A stretch of 20,086 nucleotides of DNA from NCBI GenBank assembly GCA_040414495.1, contig JBEDUI010000261.1, positions 1 through 20,086 of the forward strand. Reading direction: 5' to 3'. The notes beneath the pieces are model-generated. The model made no database searches. It was not told the DNA's origin and saw only the letters and a program-made list of their open reading frames with translations. Positions 6,678 through 13,790 of this stretch are shown here, piece by piece; position 1 is the first letter of the stretch, and the number at the start of each line of letters is the position of its first letter. The stretch comes from DATAVB01 sp040414495. Its GTDB lineage: Bacteria > Actinomycetota > Actinomycetes > Mycobacteriales > QHCD01. The translations under genes were made by a program, and so were the position numbers.

Positions 6678-7673
6678 TTACACGCAATCGCCGTTACAGG
6701 GGTTGATCCAGAAAACTCCGCAGCCGGATTGCTGCCATTCGCAGTACCCGTCCACAGTGCACTTTCCGCTGTCGCAGAAATCCTGGGTGCCATTTGCCGC
6801 GGAGAAACACGGACAGGTCGGTACGTCGGAGGTCACACTGCTGGGCCGGGCCGACGGCGCCGCCGCCGGGCCGAGTGCGCCCAGCAGCGCGAATGTCTCG
6901 TTCTTGTCGAACGCCGCGAGGGCGTCCTGGTGCAGCGCGGTCAGCTTCTGCTGGGATGCCTCCGACCGATCGGAGATCGACGGATCCTGCACGAGCGTCC
7001 GCGCGCGGTCGATGATGCCGTTCTGCTGTGCGGTCAACTTGGGATGCGCGCTGCGGTAGCCGTCCAGGTGCCGCACCCACAGCTCGCGCCGTACGTTCGC
7101 GGCGGAGGCGTTGAAGATCGCCCGCCGGTACCGCAACGGATACTTGATCACGTTCTCGTACGTCTGGGGCAGGTTCTTGCTGTTCTTCGCGGCCCAGTCC
7201 TGGGCGGCCTTGTTCTCATCATCGGCGAAGGCCGGCACCCGGCCGAACAGCACGAGCCCCGCGGCCACACCGGTACCGGCGCCGAACCGCAGGAACTTGG
7301 CCCGGCTCATGGCGACCGGCCCGGTCGGTGCGCCCGGCAGCTCGCTGGCGTGCCCCTGCGAGCGGCGGCGCAACGCACCGAGCGCATGCACGACGCGGAC
7401 CGAGTCCGCCGGGCCGAGCCGACGGGTCAACTGAAGAGTCATGGCGGCGCCGGTCCAGGCGCGGACCCGGTCGCCGTCAATACGCAGCAACGTAGGCGTC
7501 CAGGCCGGATCCGGGCCCATAGCGAGTGAGCGCAGACGCCGTACCTCGTCGTCGGCCAGCGGCAACACCTCGAGCTTGCCGCGGCATGCCCGCCCTACGG
7601 CGTGGGCGATGTCCTTGCAGGTGCCACAGGTCGCGTCGAATGCCAAAACCCAACGCGGCGGAATACGGTTCAC
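6678..7673 (-). CDS. Fulvocin C-related cysteine-rich protein with N-terminal thioredoxin-like domain
   Basis: This 331-residue protein is in three parts. Residues 1-115 resemble a thioredoxin-like fold with FDATCGTCK and a CxxC at 16/19. Residues 122-150 form a second leader: MSRAKFLRFG, a hydrophobic stretch and a VPAFA-DD cleavage-like end. The tail at 285-331 holds eight Cys (287, 289, 300, 305, 311, 318, 326, 330), beginning CxC and ending with GCG-x-x-W and CNGDC. Spacing and the GCG/CNG elements resemble the 45-residue, eight-Cys myxobacterial bacteriocin fulvocin C. Start is GTG at 7673 with GGAGG six bases upstream; an internal ATG at 7310 would give only the exported part. It may be a secreted disulfide-rich peptide precursor, but antimicrobial activity is unproven. 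No dedicated transporter or protease gene lies nearby. A two-component system lies upstream on the same strand. Confidence 0.75.
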   Translation of the reverse strand: MNRIPPRWVLAFDATCGTCKDIAHAVGRACRGKLEVLPLADDEVRRLRSLAMGPDPAWTPTLLRIDGDRVRAWTGAAMTLQLTRRLGPADSVRVVHALGALRRRSQGHASELPGAPTGPVAMSRAKFLRFGAGTGVAAGLVLFGRVPAFADDENKAAQDWAAKNSKNLPQTYENVIKYPLRYRRAIFNASAANVRRELWVRHLDGYRSAHPKLTAQQNGIIDRARTLVQDPSISDRSEASQQKLTALHQDALAAFDKNETFALLGALGPAAAPSARPSSVTSDVPTCPCFSAANGTQDFCDSGKCTVDGYCEWQQSGCGVFWINPCNGDCV

Positions 7674-7792
7674 CGGTTTCCTCCATGTCGCGTATGTACG
7701 TGATAGGCGGTCAGTGTCCGGATCCGGGGCCGCGGCGGACGCTACCAGACATCAGCGGAGAAGGACATACCCGACGAACGATGCCGGTTGGG

Positions 7793-7905
7793 CTCAGACC
7801 GTACGAGGCGCGCCGAACTCAGACCGTACGAGGCGCGCCGAACTCAGACCGTACGAGGCGCGCCGAACTCAGACCGTACGAGGCGCGCCGGGCTCAGACC
7901 GTACG
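7793..7905. repeat. 25-bp tandem repeat starting at the response-regulator stop codon
   Basis: Four full units (7793-7817, 7818-7842, 7843-7867, 7868-7892) and a diverged fifth from 7893 run head to tail. Each begins CTCAGACCGTACGAGGCGCG and includes the palindromes CGTACG and GGCGCGCC. Units 1-3 are identical and unit 4 differs only at its end (GG for AA). The fifth unit contains the stop codon and last codons of the response-regulator gene. The array therefore looks like amplification of that gene's 3' end. Confidence 0.92.
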
Positions 7906-8556
7906 CGGCGCGACCAGTCCCGACTGGTACGCGAACACGACCAGCTGAGCCCGATCCCGGGCCCCGAGCTTGGTCATGGCCCGGCTGACGTGGGTCTTCG
8001 CGGTCATCGGCGACAGCACCATGCGCTCGGCGATCTCGTCGTTGCTCAGCCCGTGCGCCACCAGCGCCAGCACCTCGCGCTCGCGGTTGGTGAGCAGTCC
8101 CGCGTCGGCGGCCGGGAGCACGTCGGCTGGCCGGGCCGCGAACTCGCTGATCAGCCGCCGGGTCAGGGCCGGCGAGAGCAGGGCGTCGCCGCGCATCGTG
8201 ACCCGCAGCGCCTGCAGCAGGTCGGCCGGCTCGGTGTCCTTGACCACGAACCCGGAAGCGCCGGCCCGTAAGGAGTTGAAGACGTACTCGTCAAGGCCGT
8301 AATTGGTCAGCATCACCACGTGCACTTCGGCCAGGCGGTCGTCGTTCGCGATCCGCCGGGTCGCCTCGATGCCGTCCATCTCGGGCATCTGTACGTCCAT
8401 CAGCACGATGTCGGGCCGGTGCTCGACCGCGAGCGCGACACCTTCGCGGCCATTGACGCCTTCGGCCAGCACCTCGATGTCGTCCTCGGCTTCGAGCAGG
8501 GCCCGAATTCCGGTACGGATCAGCGATTGGTCATCGACCAGCACAACCCGGATCAC
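7894..8556 (-). CDS. NarL/LuxR-type response regulator
   Basis: This 220-residue regulator has a receiver domain at 1-120 with Asp8/Asp9, phospho-acceptor Asp54 (IVLMDVQMPEMDG), Thr84 and Lys106 in their usual places. A LuxR/GerE helix-turn-helix follows at about 153-215 (LTNREREVLALVAHGLSNDEIA, then TAKTHVSRAMTKL). It is the partner of the kinase encoded just upstream: its GTG start at 8556 overlaps the kinase stop in a GTGA. Targets are unknown; the fulvocin-like gene 220 bases downstream on the same strand and the oxidoreductase operon divergent from the kinase are the nearest candidates. Its last codons form one diverged copy of the 25-bp tandem repeat, so the C-terminal APRTV tail may vary between strains. 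Confidence 0.95.
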   Translation of the reverse strand: MIRVVLVDDQSLIRTGIRALLEAEDDIEVLAEGVNGREGVALAVEHRPDIVLMDVQMPEMDGIEATRRIANDDRLAEVHVVMLTNYGLDEYVFNSLRAGASGFVVKDTEPADLLQALRVTMRGDALLSPALTRRLISEFAARPADVLPAADAGLLTNREREVLALVAHGLSNDEIAERMVLSPMTAKTHVSRAMTKLGARDRAQLVVFAYQSGLVAPRTV

Positions 8557-9305
8557 GACGCCCCGTTCAGCGGCAGTTCGGCCACCACGGTGAACCCGAC
8601 CGACGGGCCGGGCTCCGCCCGGAGATTTCCGCCGAGGGCGGTGACCCGTTCCCGCATTCCGACCAGTCCATACCCCGGTACCGGTGGTTGCCGCGACCCG
8701 GTCCCGTTGTCATCGACTCGGATGGTCAGCGTGCTCGGGCCGTACGTGATTTCCACCGAGGCGGTTGCTTTGCCGGCGTGCCGCGTCACGTTGGTCAGGG
8801 CCTCCTGGACGACCCGGTACGCCGCCTGGTCGACCTGCGGCGGCAGTGGACATTCCTCGCCGCAGACGGTGTACGTGGTCGGCAGTCCGGAGGATCGGGC
8901 CCGCTCCACCAGCGCCGGGAGCAGGTCCAGGCCGCTGCCGTTCAGGTCGTCGTCGCGGCGCAGTACGTCAAGGGTCGCGCGCAGTTCGCGAACGGCGTCG
9001 CCGCTGGCTTCCTGGATCGCGAGCAATGCATCAGAGGGCGCCTGGCCGTTCTTCCGAGCCAGGTGCGCCGCGACGCCGGCCTGCACCTTGATCACCGAGA
9101 TGCTGTGGGTCAACGAATCGTGCAGCTCGCGGGCGATCCGGAGCCGCTCCTCGACCGCCCGGCGGCGGGCCACCTCGTCGCGGGTGCGCTCGGCCTCCTC
9201 GGCCCGACGCTGGGCTTCCCGCAGCCGCGCGTACCACTGCGCCGTCGCGACCACGCCCACCACGGCCGATACCACCCACCCGGTGTAGCGCCGATCCGTT
9301 CGCAT
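8553..9305 (-). CDS. Short sensor histidine kinase (HisKA_3 type)
   Basis: This 250-residue kinase has one membrane segment at about 9-24, a charged coiled-coil-like helix at 26-56, and the HisKA_3 dimerisation helix with phospho-acceptor His62 (RIARELHDSLTHSISVI). The HATPase domain follows with N-box Asn172 (EALTNVTRHA), G1 VDDNGTG at 197-203 and G2 GYGLVGMRERV at 211-221. Relatives paired with NarL regulators usually have four to six membrane segments before the His box; here almost the whole sensor part is missing. No earlier start is available, because a stop codon occurs in frame at 9366-9368 with no start codon between. It may be a truncated gene or sense something through a partner. 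The ATG lacks a strong ribosome site. Confidence 0.92.
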   Translation of the reverse strand: MRTDRRYTGWVVSAVVGVVATAQWYARLREAQRRAEEAERTRDEVARRRAVEERLRIARELHDSLTHSISVIKVQAGVAAHLARKNGQAPSDALLAIQEASGDAVRELRATLDVLRRDDDLNGSGLDLLPALVERARSSGLPTTYTVCGEECPLPPQVDQAAYRVVQEALTNVTRHAGKATASVEITYGPSTLTIRVDDNGTGSRQPPVPGYGLVGMRERVTALGGNLRAEPGPSVGFTVVAELPLNGAS

Positions 9306-9525
9306 GGCCCTGATCGTAGAGCCGGGCGCGGCGGGTCCGCGTCCCGTCGCGGGAGTACCTCGCGGCTACTTCCCGGGCGGTATCCGCCGCCGTAATTTCC
9401 CGCCGCGCTGGTAGCCGGAACACACGTCTGCGGGGCGACGCGGTTCACCGCCGATTCGCGAACGATCGGACGCACCGCATTCCGGAAGCTTGCGACCGGA
9501 ATCAATAGAACGGAGGAGACACCAA
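9306..9525. promoter_or_regulatory. Divergent promoter region between the kinase and the FAD-oxidoreductase operon
   Basis: These 220 bases separate divergent genes and must hold promoters for both. A short dyad GGCGG-TAT-CCGCC occurs around 9378-9390. A strong ribosome site, GGAGGAG, ends eight bases before the oxidoreductase ATG. No confident -35/-10 hexamers could be picked by eye. Confidence 0.35.
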
Positions 9526-10848
9526 ATGACCCTGTACCAGGCGGATCTGGCCATCGAGGCCCTGCGATCCGGAGACGACGGGTACGACGCCGCGGCGCGG
9601 GTGTTCTTCGCGACCGGCGCTCCGGCCGTGGTGGTCCGGCCCCGCAACCCGGACGAGGTCGCGGCCGCACTCACGCATGCCGTACGGCACGACCTCGCGG
9701 TATCGGTGCGCTCGGGTGGGCACAGTCCACTCGGCCACAGCACGAACACCGGCGGCATGATGATTGACCTGACCCATCTGGACGACATCGAGGTCCTCGA
9801 CGCCGGGCGCCGGCTGGTACGTATCGGCGGCGGCGCGACCTGGGGCCAGGCGGCCGCGGCGCTCGATCCACGCGGCTGGGCGCTGACCGCCGGCGACACG
9901 AACGGTGTCGGTGTCGGCGGTCTGACGCTGGGCGGCGGGATCGGCTGGATGGTCCGCCGCTATGGCCTGGCGATCGACAACCTGGTCGGCGCGCGAGTGG
10001 TGACGGCCGACGGTCGGCTGCTGAGGGCGTCGTCGCAGGAGAATCCGGAGCTGTTCTGGGCGCTACGGGGTGGCGGCGGCAATTTCGGCGTCGTGGTCGA
10101 CTTCGACTTCATCGCCCAGCCGGTCGGCACCGTCCACTTTGGAGCGGCGACCTTTCGGGACGACGAGCCGGCCGAACTGCTCGGCCGGTGGCGGGACGCG
10201 ATGCGAATCGTTCCCGAGGAACTGTCCAGTTCCCTAGAGCTCCTGCCGCGCATGCCCGGCGCGCCGCGCTCGACGACCGTACGGTTCTGTTACGCCGGCG
10301 ACGCCGAAGCCGAGGACGTCGACGCCGTGCTCGAACCGCTGTTCAAGCTGGGCACGGTCAGCGAAGCGACCATCAACGAGTGCCGGTACGGCGACATCCT
10401 GGAGGACGCCGAGCACGCGCCGGCGGGCCTGCGGTTGGTTTTCCGCAACACCTTGGTGCCGAACCTCGACGACGCCGCGCTCGCGGCCATTGACCGGTTG
10501 CACGGCGCGCCGGCGCCGACCGCGATAGCGGTACGCAGCCTGGGCGGCGCGTTCGGCCGGGTGCCCGCGGACGCGACGGCGTTCGCGCACCGCGATGCCG
10601 AGGCGATGGTCATCGGCGGTCTGATGCTCCCGGGCACGGCGACCGACGCCGACGTCGAGCAGGCGCTGACCCCGTGGCACGCCGTGCAGGCCCTTGGCAC
10701 CGGCACGTACTTGGGCTTCCAGAACTCGGCGACGGCGGCGGACGTGGCGGCGGCGTATCCGTCCGCGACGTACTCCCGGCTGGCCGCGGTCAAACGCGCG
10801 TTCGACCCGGACAACCGGTTCGCGCTCAACCTCAACATCAAGCCATGA
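9526..10848 (+). CDS. FAD-linked oxidoreductase of the berberine bridge enzyme-like family
   Basis: This 440-residue flavoenzyme has a PCMH-type FAD-binding domain at about 28-200 and a BBE C-terminal segment (YSRLAAVKRAFDPDNRF, then NLNIKP). VRSGGHS at 61-67 supplies His66, the usual site of 8-alpha-histidyl FAD linkage. The second, cysteinyl linkage site found in bicovalent members is absent: the equivalent stretch reads TAGDTNGVGVGGL with no Cys. Such enzymes oxidise alcohols, sugars or natural-product intermediates with oxygen; the substrate here is unknown. There is no signal peptide. The ATG at 9526 is preferred over an ATG at 9490 because GGAGGAG lies just upstream. The TGA overlaps the ATG of the next gene, a hydrolase, so both are likely made together. 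Confidence 0.93.
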   Translation: MTLYQADLAIEALRSGDDGYDAAARVFFATGAPAVVVRPRNPDEVAAALTHAVRHDLAVSVRSGGHSPLGHSTNTGGMMIDLTHLDDIEVLDAGRRLVRIGGGATWGQAAAALDPRGWALTAGDTNGVGVGGLTLGGGIGWMVRRYGLAIDNLVGARVVTADGRLLRASSQENPELFWALRGGGGNFGVVVDFDFIAQPVGTVHFGAATFRDDEPAELLGRWRDAMRIVPEELSSSLELLPRMPGAPRSTTVRFCYAGDAEAEDVDAVLEPLFKLGTVSEATINECRYGDILEDAEHAPAGLRLVFRNTLVPNLDDAALAAIDRLHGAPAPTAIAVRSLGGAFGRVPADATAFAHRDAEAMVIGGLMLPGTATDADVEQALTPWHAVQALGTGTYLGFQNSATAADVAAAYPSATYSRLAAVKRAFDPDNRFALNLNIKP

Positions 10849-11807
10849 CCGCGACCGAACAGCCGCCGCGGCGGATTCGGCTGCTGAGCGCCCTGATGAA
10901 GGAACCGGACTGGTCGGCGCTGACCGCCGAGGACCTGGCCGCGGTAGCCAACGCACGAAATCGCATGGCGTCCTCCCGGCTGGGCCGGCTGATCACCGGA
11001 TTTCCGGACCGCGGCGCCACGATCGAATGGCGCGAGGTATCCGTACCGGGCCGTACGGTCAAGGTCCGGGTGTATCGACCGTCGACGACCGAAACTCTGC
11101 CGCTGGTGCTGCACGTGCACGGCGGTGGGTTCGCCGGTACGGCGGCGCAGAGCGACTGGGCGAACAGCTACCTGGCCGTGCGGCTGCCGGCCGTGGTGCT
11201 CTCGGTCGAGCACCGCCTGCTCACTCCGGGAGTGCCGCTGTCCGCCGCAGTCGCCGATGGCTGGGACGTGCTGCGCACCGTGATCGAGCACGCCGCGCAG
11301 TGGGGCGTCGATCCGGACCGGGTCGCGCTGCTCGGTGAGAGCTGCGGCGCGCTGATCGTGGCGCTGGCGGCGATCCGAGCCCGCTCATGTGGGCTGTCGT
11401 TGCGGGCGCAGGTTCTGGTCAATCCGTGCGTCGACGTCACGCCGAAGGCGTTCGATCACGACTCGATGACCCGGTACGCCCACACCCCGACCGCGAGCCG
11501 AGCGCAGGATGAGCTGTTCATCCGGCTCGCCGTCCCGGCCGGTACCGACCCACGTCCGCTCTCGCCGCTGCACGCCGACGACCTGGGCGGACTGGCCCCG
11601 GCGCTCGTGGTCGTACCGACCGTTGATCCGCTCGCCGACCATGGTCGCGCCTACGCCGAAAGCCTGCGGGCAGCCGGCACTCCGGCTCAGCTGGCCGAGC
11701 ATCCCGGCGCGACGCACGCGTTCCTCAGTACGCCCGGTCTGGTGCCACAAGCGAAGTCCGCCCGGACGCAGATTTTCGAATTCCTGCGCGGCCTTTTGGT
11801 TAGCTGA
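10845..11807 (+). CDS. Alpha/beta hydrolase of the HSL/acetyl-esterase type
   Basis: This 320-residue cytoplasmic hydrolase carries the HGGGF oxyanion-hole motif at 92-96, the nucleophile elbow GESCG with Ser166, an acid in the TVDPLADHG segment (Asp261) and the catalytic His291 (GATHAFLS). The elbow normally reads GDSAGG in this family; GESCG is a modest departure that keeps the Ser. Members cleave short-chain esters, lactones or acyl groups. Translation is coupled by an ATGA overlap to the FAD oxidoreductase, suggesting the two act on one substrate, such as an ester or lactone formed or opened after oxidation. That pathway is inference. The gene is followed after 33 bases by a small split-barrel protein gene on the same strand. 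Confidence 0.9.
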   Translation: MTATEQPPRRIRLLSALMKEPDWSALTAEDLAAVANARNRMASSRLGRLITGFPDRGATIEWREVSVPGRTVKVRVYRPSTTETLPLVLHVHGGGFAGTAAQSDWANSYLAVRLPAVVLSVEHRLLTPGVPLSAAVADGWDVLRTVIEHAAQWGVDPDRVALLGESCGALIVALAAIRARSCGLSLRAQVLVNPCVDVTPKAFDHDSMTRYAHTPTASRAQDELFIRLAVPAGTDPRPLSPLHADDLGGLAPALVVVPTVDPLADHGRAYAESLRAAGTPAQLAEHPGATHAFLSTPGLVPQAKSARTQIFEFLRGLLVS

Positions 11808-11840
11808 CGGAAACCCCGACCGCGCAGGTATTTTCCTTTG

Positions 11841-12365
11841 ATGGAGGTCATCAATCTGGGCAAGGCCGATGGATTGCCGCCGGTGGATTGGGCAGCCATT
11901 GTGGAAAAGCTCGATGGAGGGTCGACGCCGGCCGCGGACGCGCCGAACTCTCGTACGACCTGGCTGTCCACTGTGAACGAAGATGGCAGCCCGCATGTGA
12001 CCGCGGTCGGTGCGCTCTGGCTCGATGGCACATTCTGGTTCCAGACCGGCACGGGCACACGCAAGGGACGCAATGTCGCGCGCGATCCGCGCTGTTCGAT
12101 CGCGTTGTCGATCCGGGATGCCGATGTCGTGTTCGAGGGTGTCGCTGCCCGGGTGACCGAGCCGGACGTGGTGGCGCGCCTGGCCAAGGCGTGGGCGGAT
12201 CAGGGCTGGCCGGCCGAACCGGACGCGAGCGGGTCGGGCATCACCGCTCCGTTCAACGCGCCGTCACAAGGGCCGCCGCCGTGGAACGTGTATCGCCTCG
12301 AACCGCGCTCGGCGACCGTGGTTTTGTCGGCCGAGCCGGGCGGCCTGACCCGTTTCCGTTTCTGA
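11841..12365 (+). CDS. Pyridoxamine 5'-phosphate oxidase-like split-barrel protein (FMN/F420 type)
   Basis: This 174-residue protein belongs to the PPOX/split-barrel superfamily. The strand pattern TTWLSTVNEDGSPHVTAVGALWLDGTFWF (about 38-66), then TRKGRNVARDPRCSIALSIR, is typical of small FMN- or F420-binding proteins with a K/R-GRN phosphate-binding turn. The C-terminal half has a WNVYRLEPRSA segment. Activity cannot be told from sequence; relatives include F420-dependent reductases and haem- or FMN-binding proteins. The ATG at 11841 directly follows a TTG that is also in frame; the ATG is preferred. No clear ribosome site is present, only AGGT about 13 bases away. It lies 33 bases after the hydrolase gene and 30 before another split-barrel gene, so one operon is likely. 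Confidence 0.82.
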   Translation: MEVINLGKADGLPPVDWAAIVEKLDGGSTPAADAPNSRTTWLSTVNEDGSPHVTAVGALWLDGTFWFQTGTGTRKGRNVARDPRCSIALSIRDADVVFEGVAARVTEPDVVARLAKAWADQGWPAEPDASGSGITAPFNAPSQGPPPWNVYRLEPRSATVVLSAEPGGLTRFRF

Positions 12366-12395
12366 CTTGTCGGTGTCCGGCCTTACCGTCCGGGC

Positions 12396-12821
12396 ATGGC
12401 ACTCTCCATGCGAGAACGACAGCAGTTCCTGGCCGAGCCGCACATCGGCGCGTTGTCGGTGGTCGAACGGCCCGACCGTGCGCCGCTGACAGTGCCCATC
12501 TGGTACGGATACGAGCCAGGCAGCGAATTGTGGATACGTACCGAGCCCGACTCGCGCAAGGCGCGGGCGATTCGCTCGACCGGCCGATTCAGCCTTATGG
12601 TGCAGCGAAGCGAGCCGACAACGCGCTATGTCTCGGTCGAGGGACCAGTGGTCAGGACGGCCTCCGACAGCCACGAGCGGGCCTGGGAAATGGCCGCGCG
12701 TTATCTGCCAGCGGATAAAGTCGCCGAATTCGTCGAGTACGAACGGACACAATTGGGCGAGCATTTCGCGATCTACATGCGCCCGGAGCGCTGGCTCTCG
12801 GCCGACCTCGGCGGCTGGTAA
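12396..12821 (+). CDS. Second pyridoxamine 5'-phosphate oxidase-like split-barrel protein
   Basis: This 141-residue protein shows the same fold as its upstream neighbour but is not a close copy. It begins with an N-terminal helix ERQQFLAEPHIGALSVVER, then PLTVPIWYGYEPGSELWIRTEPDSRKARAIRSTGRFSLMVQ in which the strand order and the S-R-KARAIR turn match FMN/F420-binding split barrels. A C-terminal FAIYMRPERWLSADL segment closes the barrel. The ATG at 12396 has no good ribosome site, which may mean coupled or leaderless translation. It is the last gene of the likely four-gene plus-strand operon that begins at 9526. It ends seven bases from a convergent hydrolase gene. Confidence 0.82.
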   Translation: MALSMRERQQFLAEPHIGALSVVERPDRAPLTVPIWYGYEPGSELWIRTEPDSRKARAIRSTGRFSLMVQRSEPTTRYVSVEGPVVRTASDSHERAWEMAARYLPADKVAEFVEYERTQLGEHFAIYMRPERWLSADLGGW

Positions 12822-12828
12822 TTCCGGA

Positions 12829-13680
12829 TTATGCCGGTATCCAGTGGCGGCGAATGTGCGATGCAAGTTCCGCGGCCCGTTCGTGCGGGAAAAACAGCCT
12901 GCCGCCGGGGATTTCGACCACCTCGCCAGCGCCTGGAATCAGATCCCGTAGCCAATACGCGAATTTCACGTCGAAAAAGACGTCATCCGTACCCCAGACG
13001 ATAAGTGTCGGGACGTGGAGTTCACGCAGGGCAGGTTCGGCCGCGAGCAGGGCGTCGGGCCCGAGCCCGGCGATCAACTCCTGGAATTTCTCGGCTGCGG
13101 CGGGCGTGCCGACCACCGGTTCGAGAAAGGCATTCACCAGCTCTGAGGTCAGTAATTCGGCGTTCTGATAACCGATTTCGAAGAACCCCCGGGACGCGGC
13201 CGGGTCGGCGAGAATGGCCGGCGCGGCCGGCGCGAGTTGACCGGAGCGGGCAAGGTCCACTGTGGGGGCCATCGCGGCCGGCGGGATGTTTTCCCGCGTC
13301 TCGCAGTTGGTGAGCGTGAACGTACGCAGCAATTCGGGATGGCGCGCGGCAAATACCTGCGCGATCGCGCCACCCGTATCGTGCGCGACGAGATCCACTT
13401 CGGTCAGGCCGAGCCGTTCACAGGTCTCGGCGAGGACGTCGGCGAACCCGTCGATGGTCATCTCCTGTGCGGCCGGACTTTGGCCGTGCAGCGGAAGATC
13501 GATGGCAATGCAGCGCCGTATATCGCTGAGCCGGTCGATCAGATCACGCCATACGTAGGCGTTCGTGGCGATTCCGTGCACGAACAGCGCGGTCGGGCCG
13601 GTGCCTATCTCGACGTAGCTCACCTCGGCCGACGGCGTGCTGACCATGTGCCGATGGTCGTCGAACCCGGACAGAAACAT
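12829..13680 (-). CDS. Alpha/beta-fold hydrolase (haloalkane dehalogenase/epoxide hydrolase-like)
   Basis: This 283-residue hydrolase has the oxyanion HG motif at 35-36 (LFVHGIATNAYVWRDL), and a nucleophile elbow AHDTGGA with Asp101 in the position occupied by Asp in haloalkane dehalogenases and epoxide hydrolases. An acid is likely at Asp232 or Asp233 (WGTDDVFF). The catalytic His that normally follows Gly in a GxGHF-type loop is not at the usual place; the loop reads IPGGRLFFPHER, leaving His266 as the only nearby candidate. Substrate is unknown. The ATG at 13680 is set by GGAGG seven bases upstream. The gene is divergent from a TetR regulator across two palindromic operators, so it is very probably repressed by it and induced by a ligand, perhaps its own substrate. 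Confidence 0.88.
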   Translation of the reverse strand: MFLSGFDDHRHMVSTPSAEVSYVEIGTGPTALFVHGIATNAYVWRDLIDRLSDIRRCIAIDLPLHGQSPAAQEMTIDGFADVLAETCERLGLTEVDLVAHDTGGAIAQVFAARHPELLRTFTLTNCETRENIPPAAMAPTVDLARSGQLAPAAPAILADPAASRGFFEIGYQNAELLTSELVNAFLEPVVGTPAAAEKFQELIAGLGPDALLAAEPALRELHVPTLIVWGTDDVFFDVKFAYWLRDLIPGAGEVVEIPGGRLFFPHERAAELASHIRRHWIPA

Positions 13681-13731
13681 CGCGTGCCTCCTTGCGATGG
13701 TGATGGGTGGTGACCAGCCGGTACCATCAAG

Positions 13732-13748
13732 AAACCGACTGTCGGTCT
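13732..13748. promoter_or_regulatory. TetR operator, copy 1
   Basis: AAACCGACTGTCGGTCT is a 17-bp palindrome with one mismatched pair. It matches the reverse complement of copy 2 except at one base. Its centre at 13740 is 27 bases from that of copy 2. It lies near the expected transcription start of the minus-strand hydrolase. Confidence 0.8.
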
Positions 13749-13751
13749 GGA

Positions 13752-13780
13752 AACTAATAGACCGACAGTCGGTCTGTCAA
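13752..13780 (-). promoter_or_regulatory. Likely hydrolase promoter with operator inside the spacer
   Basis: On the minus strand a perfect TTGACA (complement of 13775-13780) is followed after 15-17 bases by the AT-rich stretch TATTAG/TTAGTT (complement of about 13752-13759). The TetR operator copy 2 fills the spacer, so bound repressor would block polymerase. The -10 is not a strong consensus. Confidence 0.5.
13759..13775. promoter_or_regulatory. TetR operator, copy 2
   Basis: AGACCGACAGTCGGTCT is a perfect 8-bp-armed palindrome around a central A at 13767. It lies 15 bases upstream of the TetR start and inside the putative promoter of the divergent hydrolase. Both positions fit repression of hydrolase and self-control of the regulator. 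Confidence 0.87.
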
Positions 13781-13790
13781 CGGAGGAACA

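Noticed and set aside
7477..7686. Short minus-strand frame with an ATG beside the GGAGG of the fulvocin-like gene
   Set aside because: It overlaps the first part of that gene in another frame, has no domain, and the GTG start with correctly spaced GGAGG explains the site better.
9378..9390. GGCGG-TAT-CCGCC dyad as a regulator site
   Set aside because: Five-base G/C arms are expected by chance in DNA this G/C-rich; mentioned only within the divergent region.
10290..11291. Minus-strand frame of 333 codons
   Set aside because: Antisense to the FAD oxidoreductase and hydrolase, both with complete catalytic motifs; composition is that of a shadow frame.
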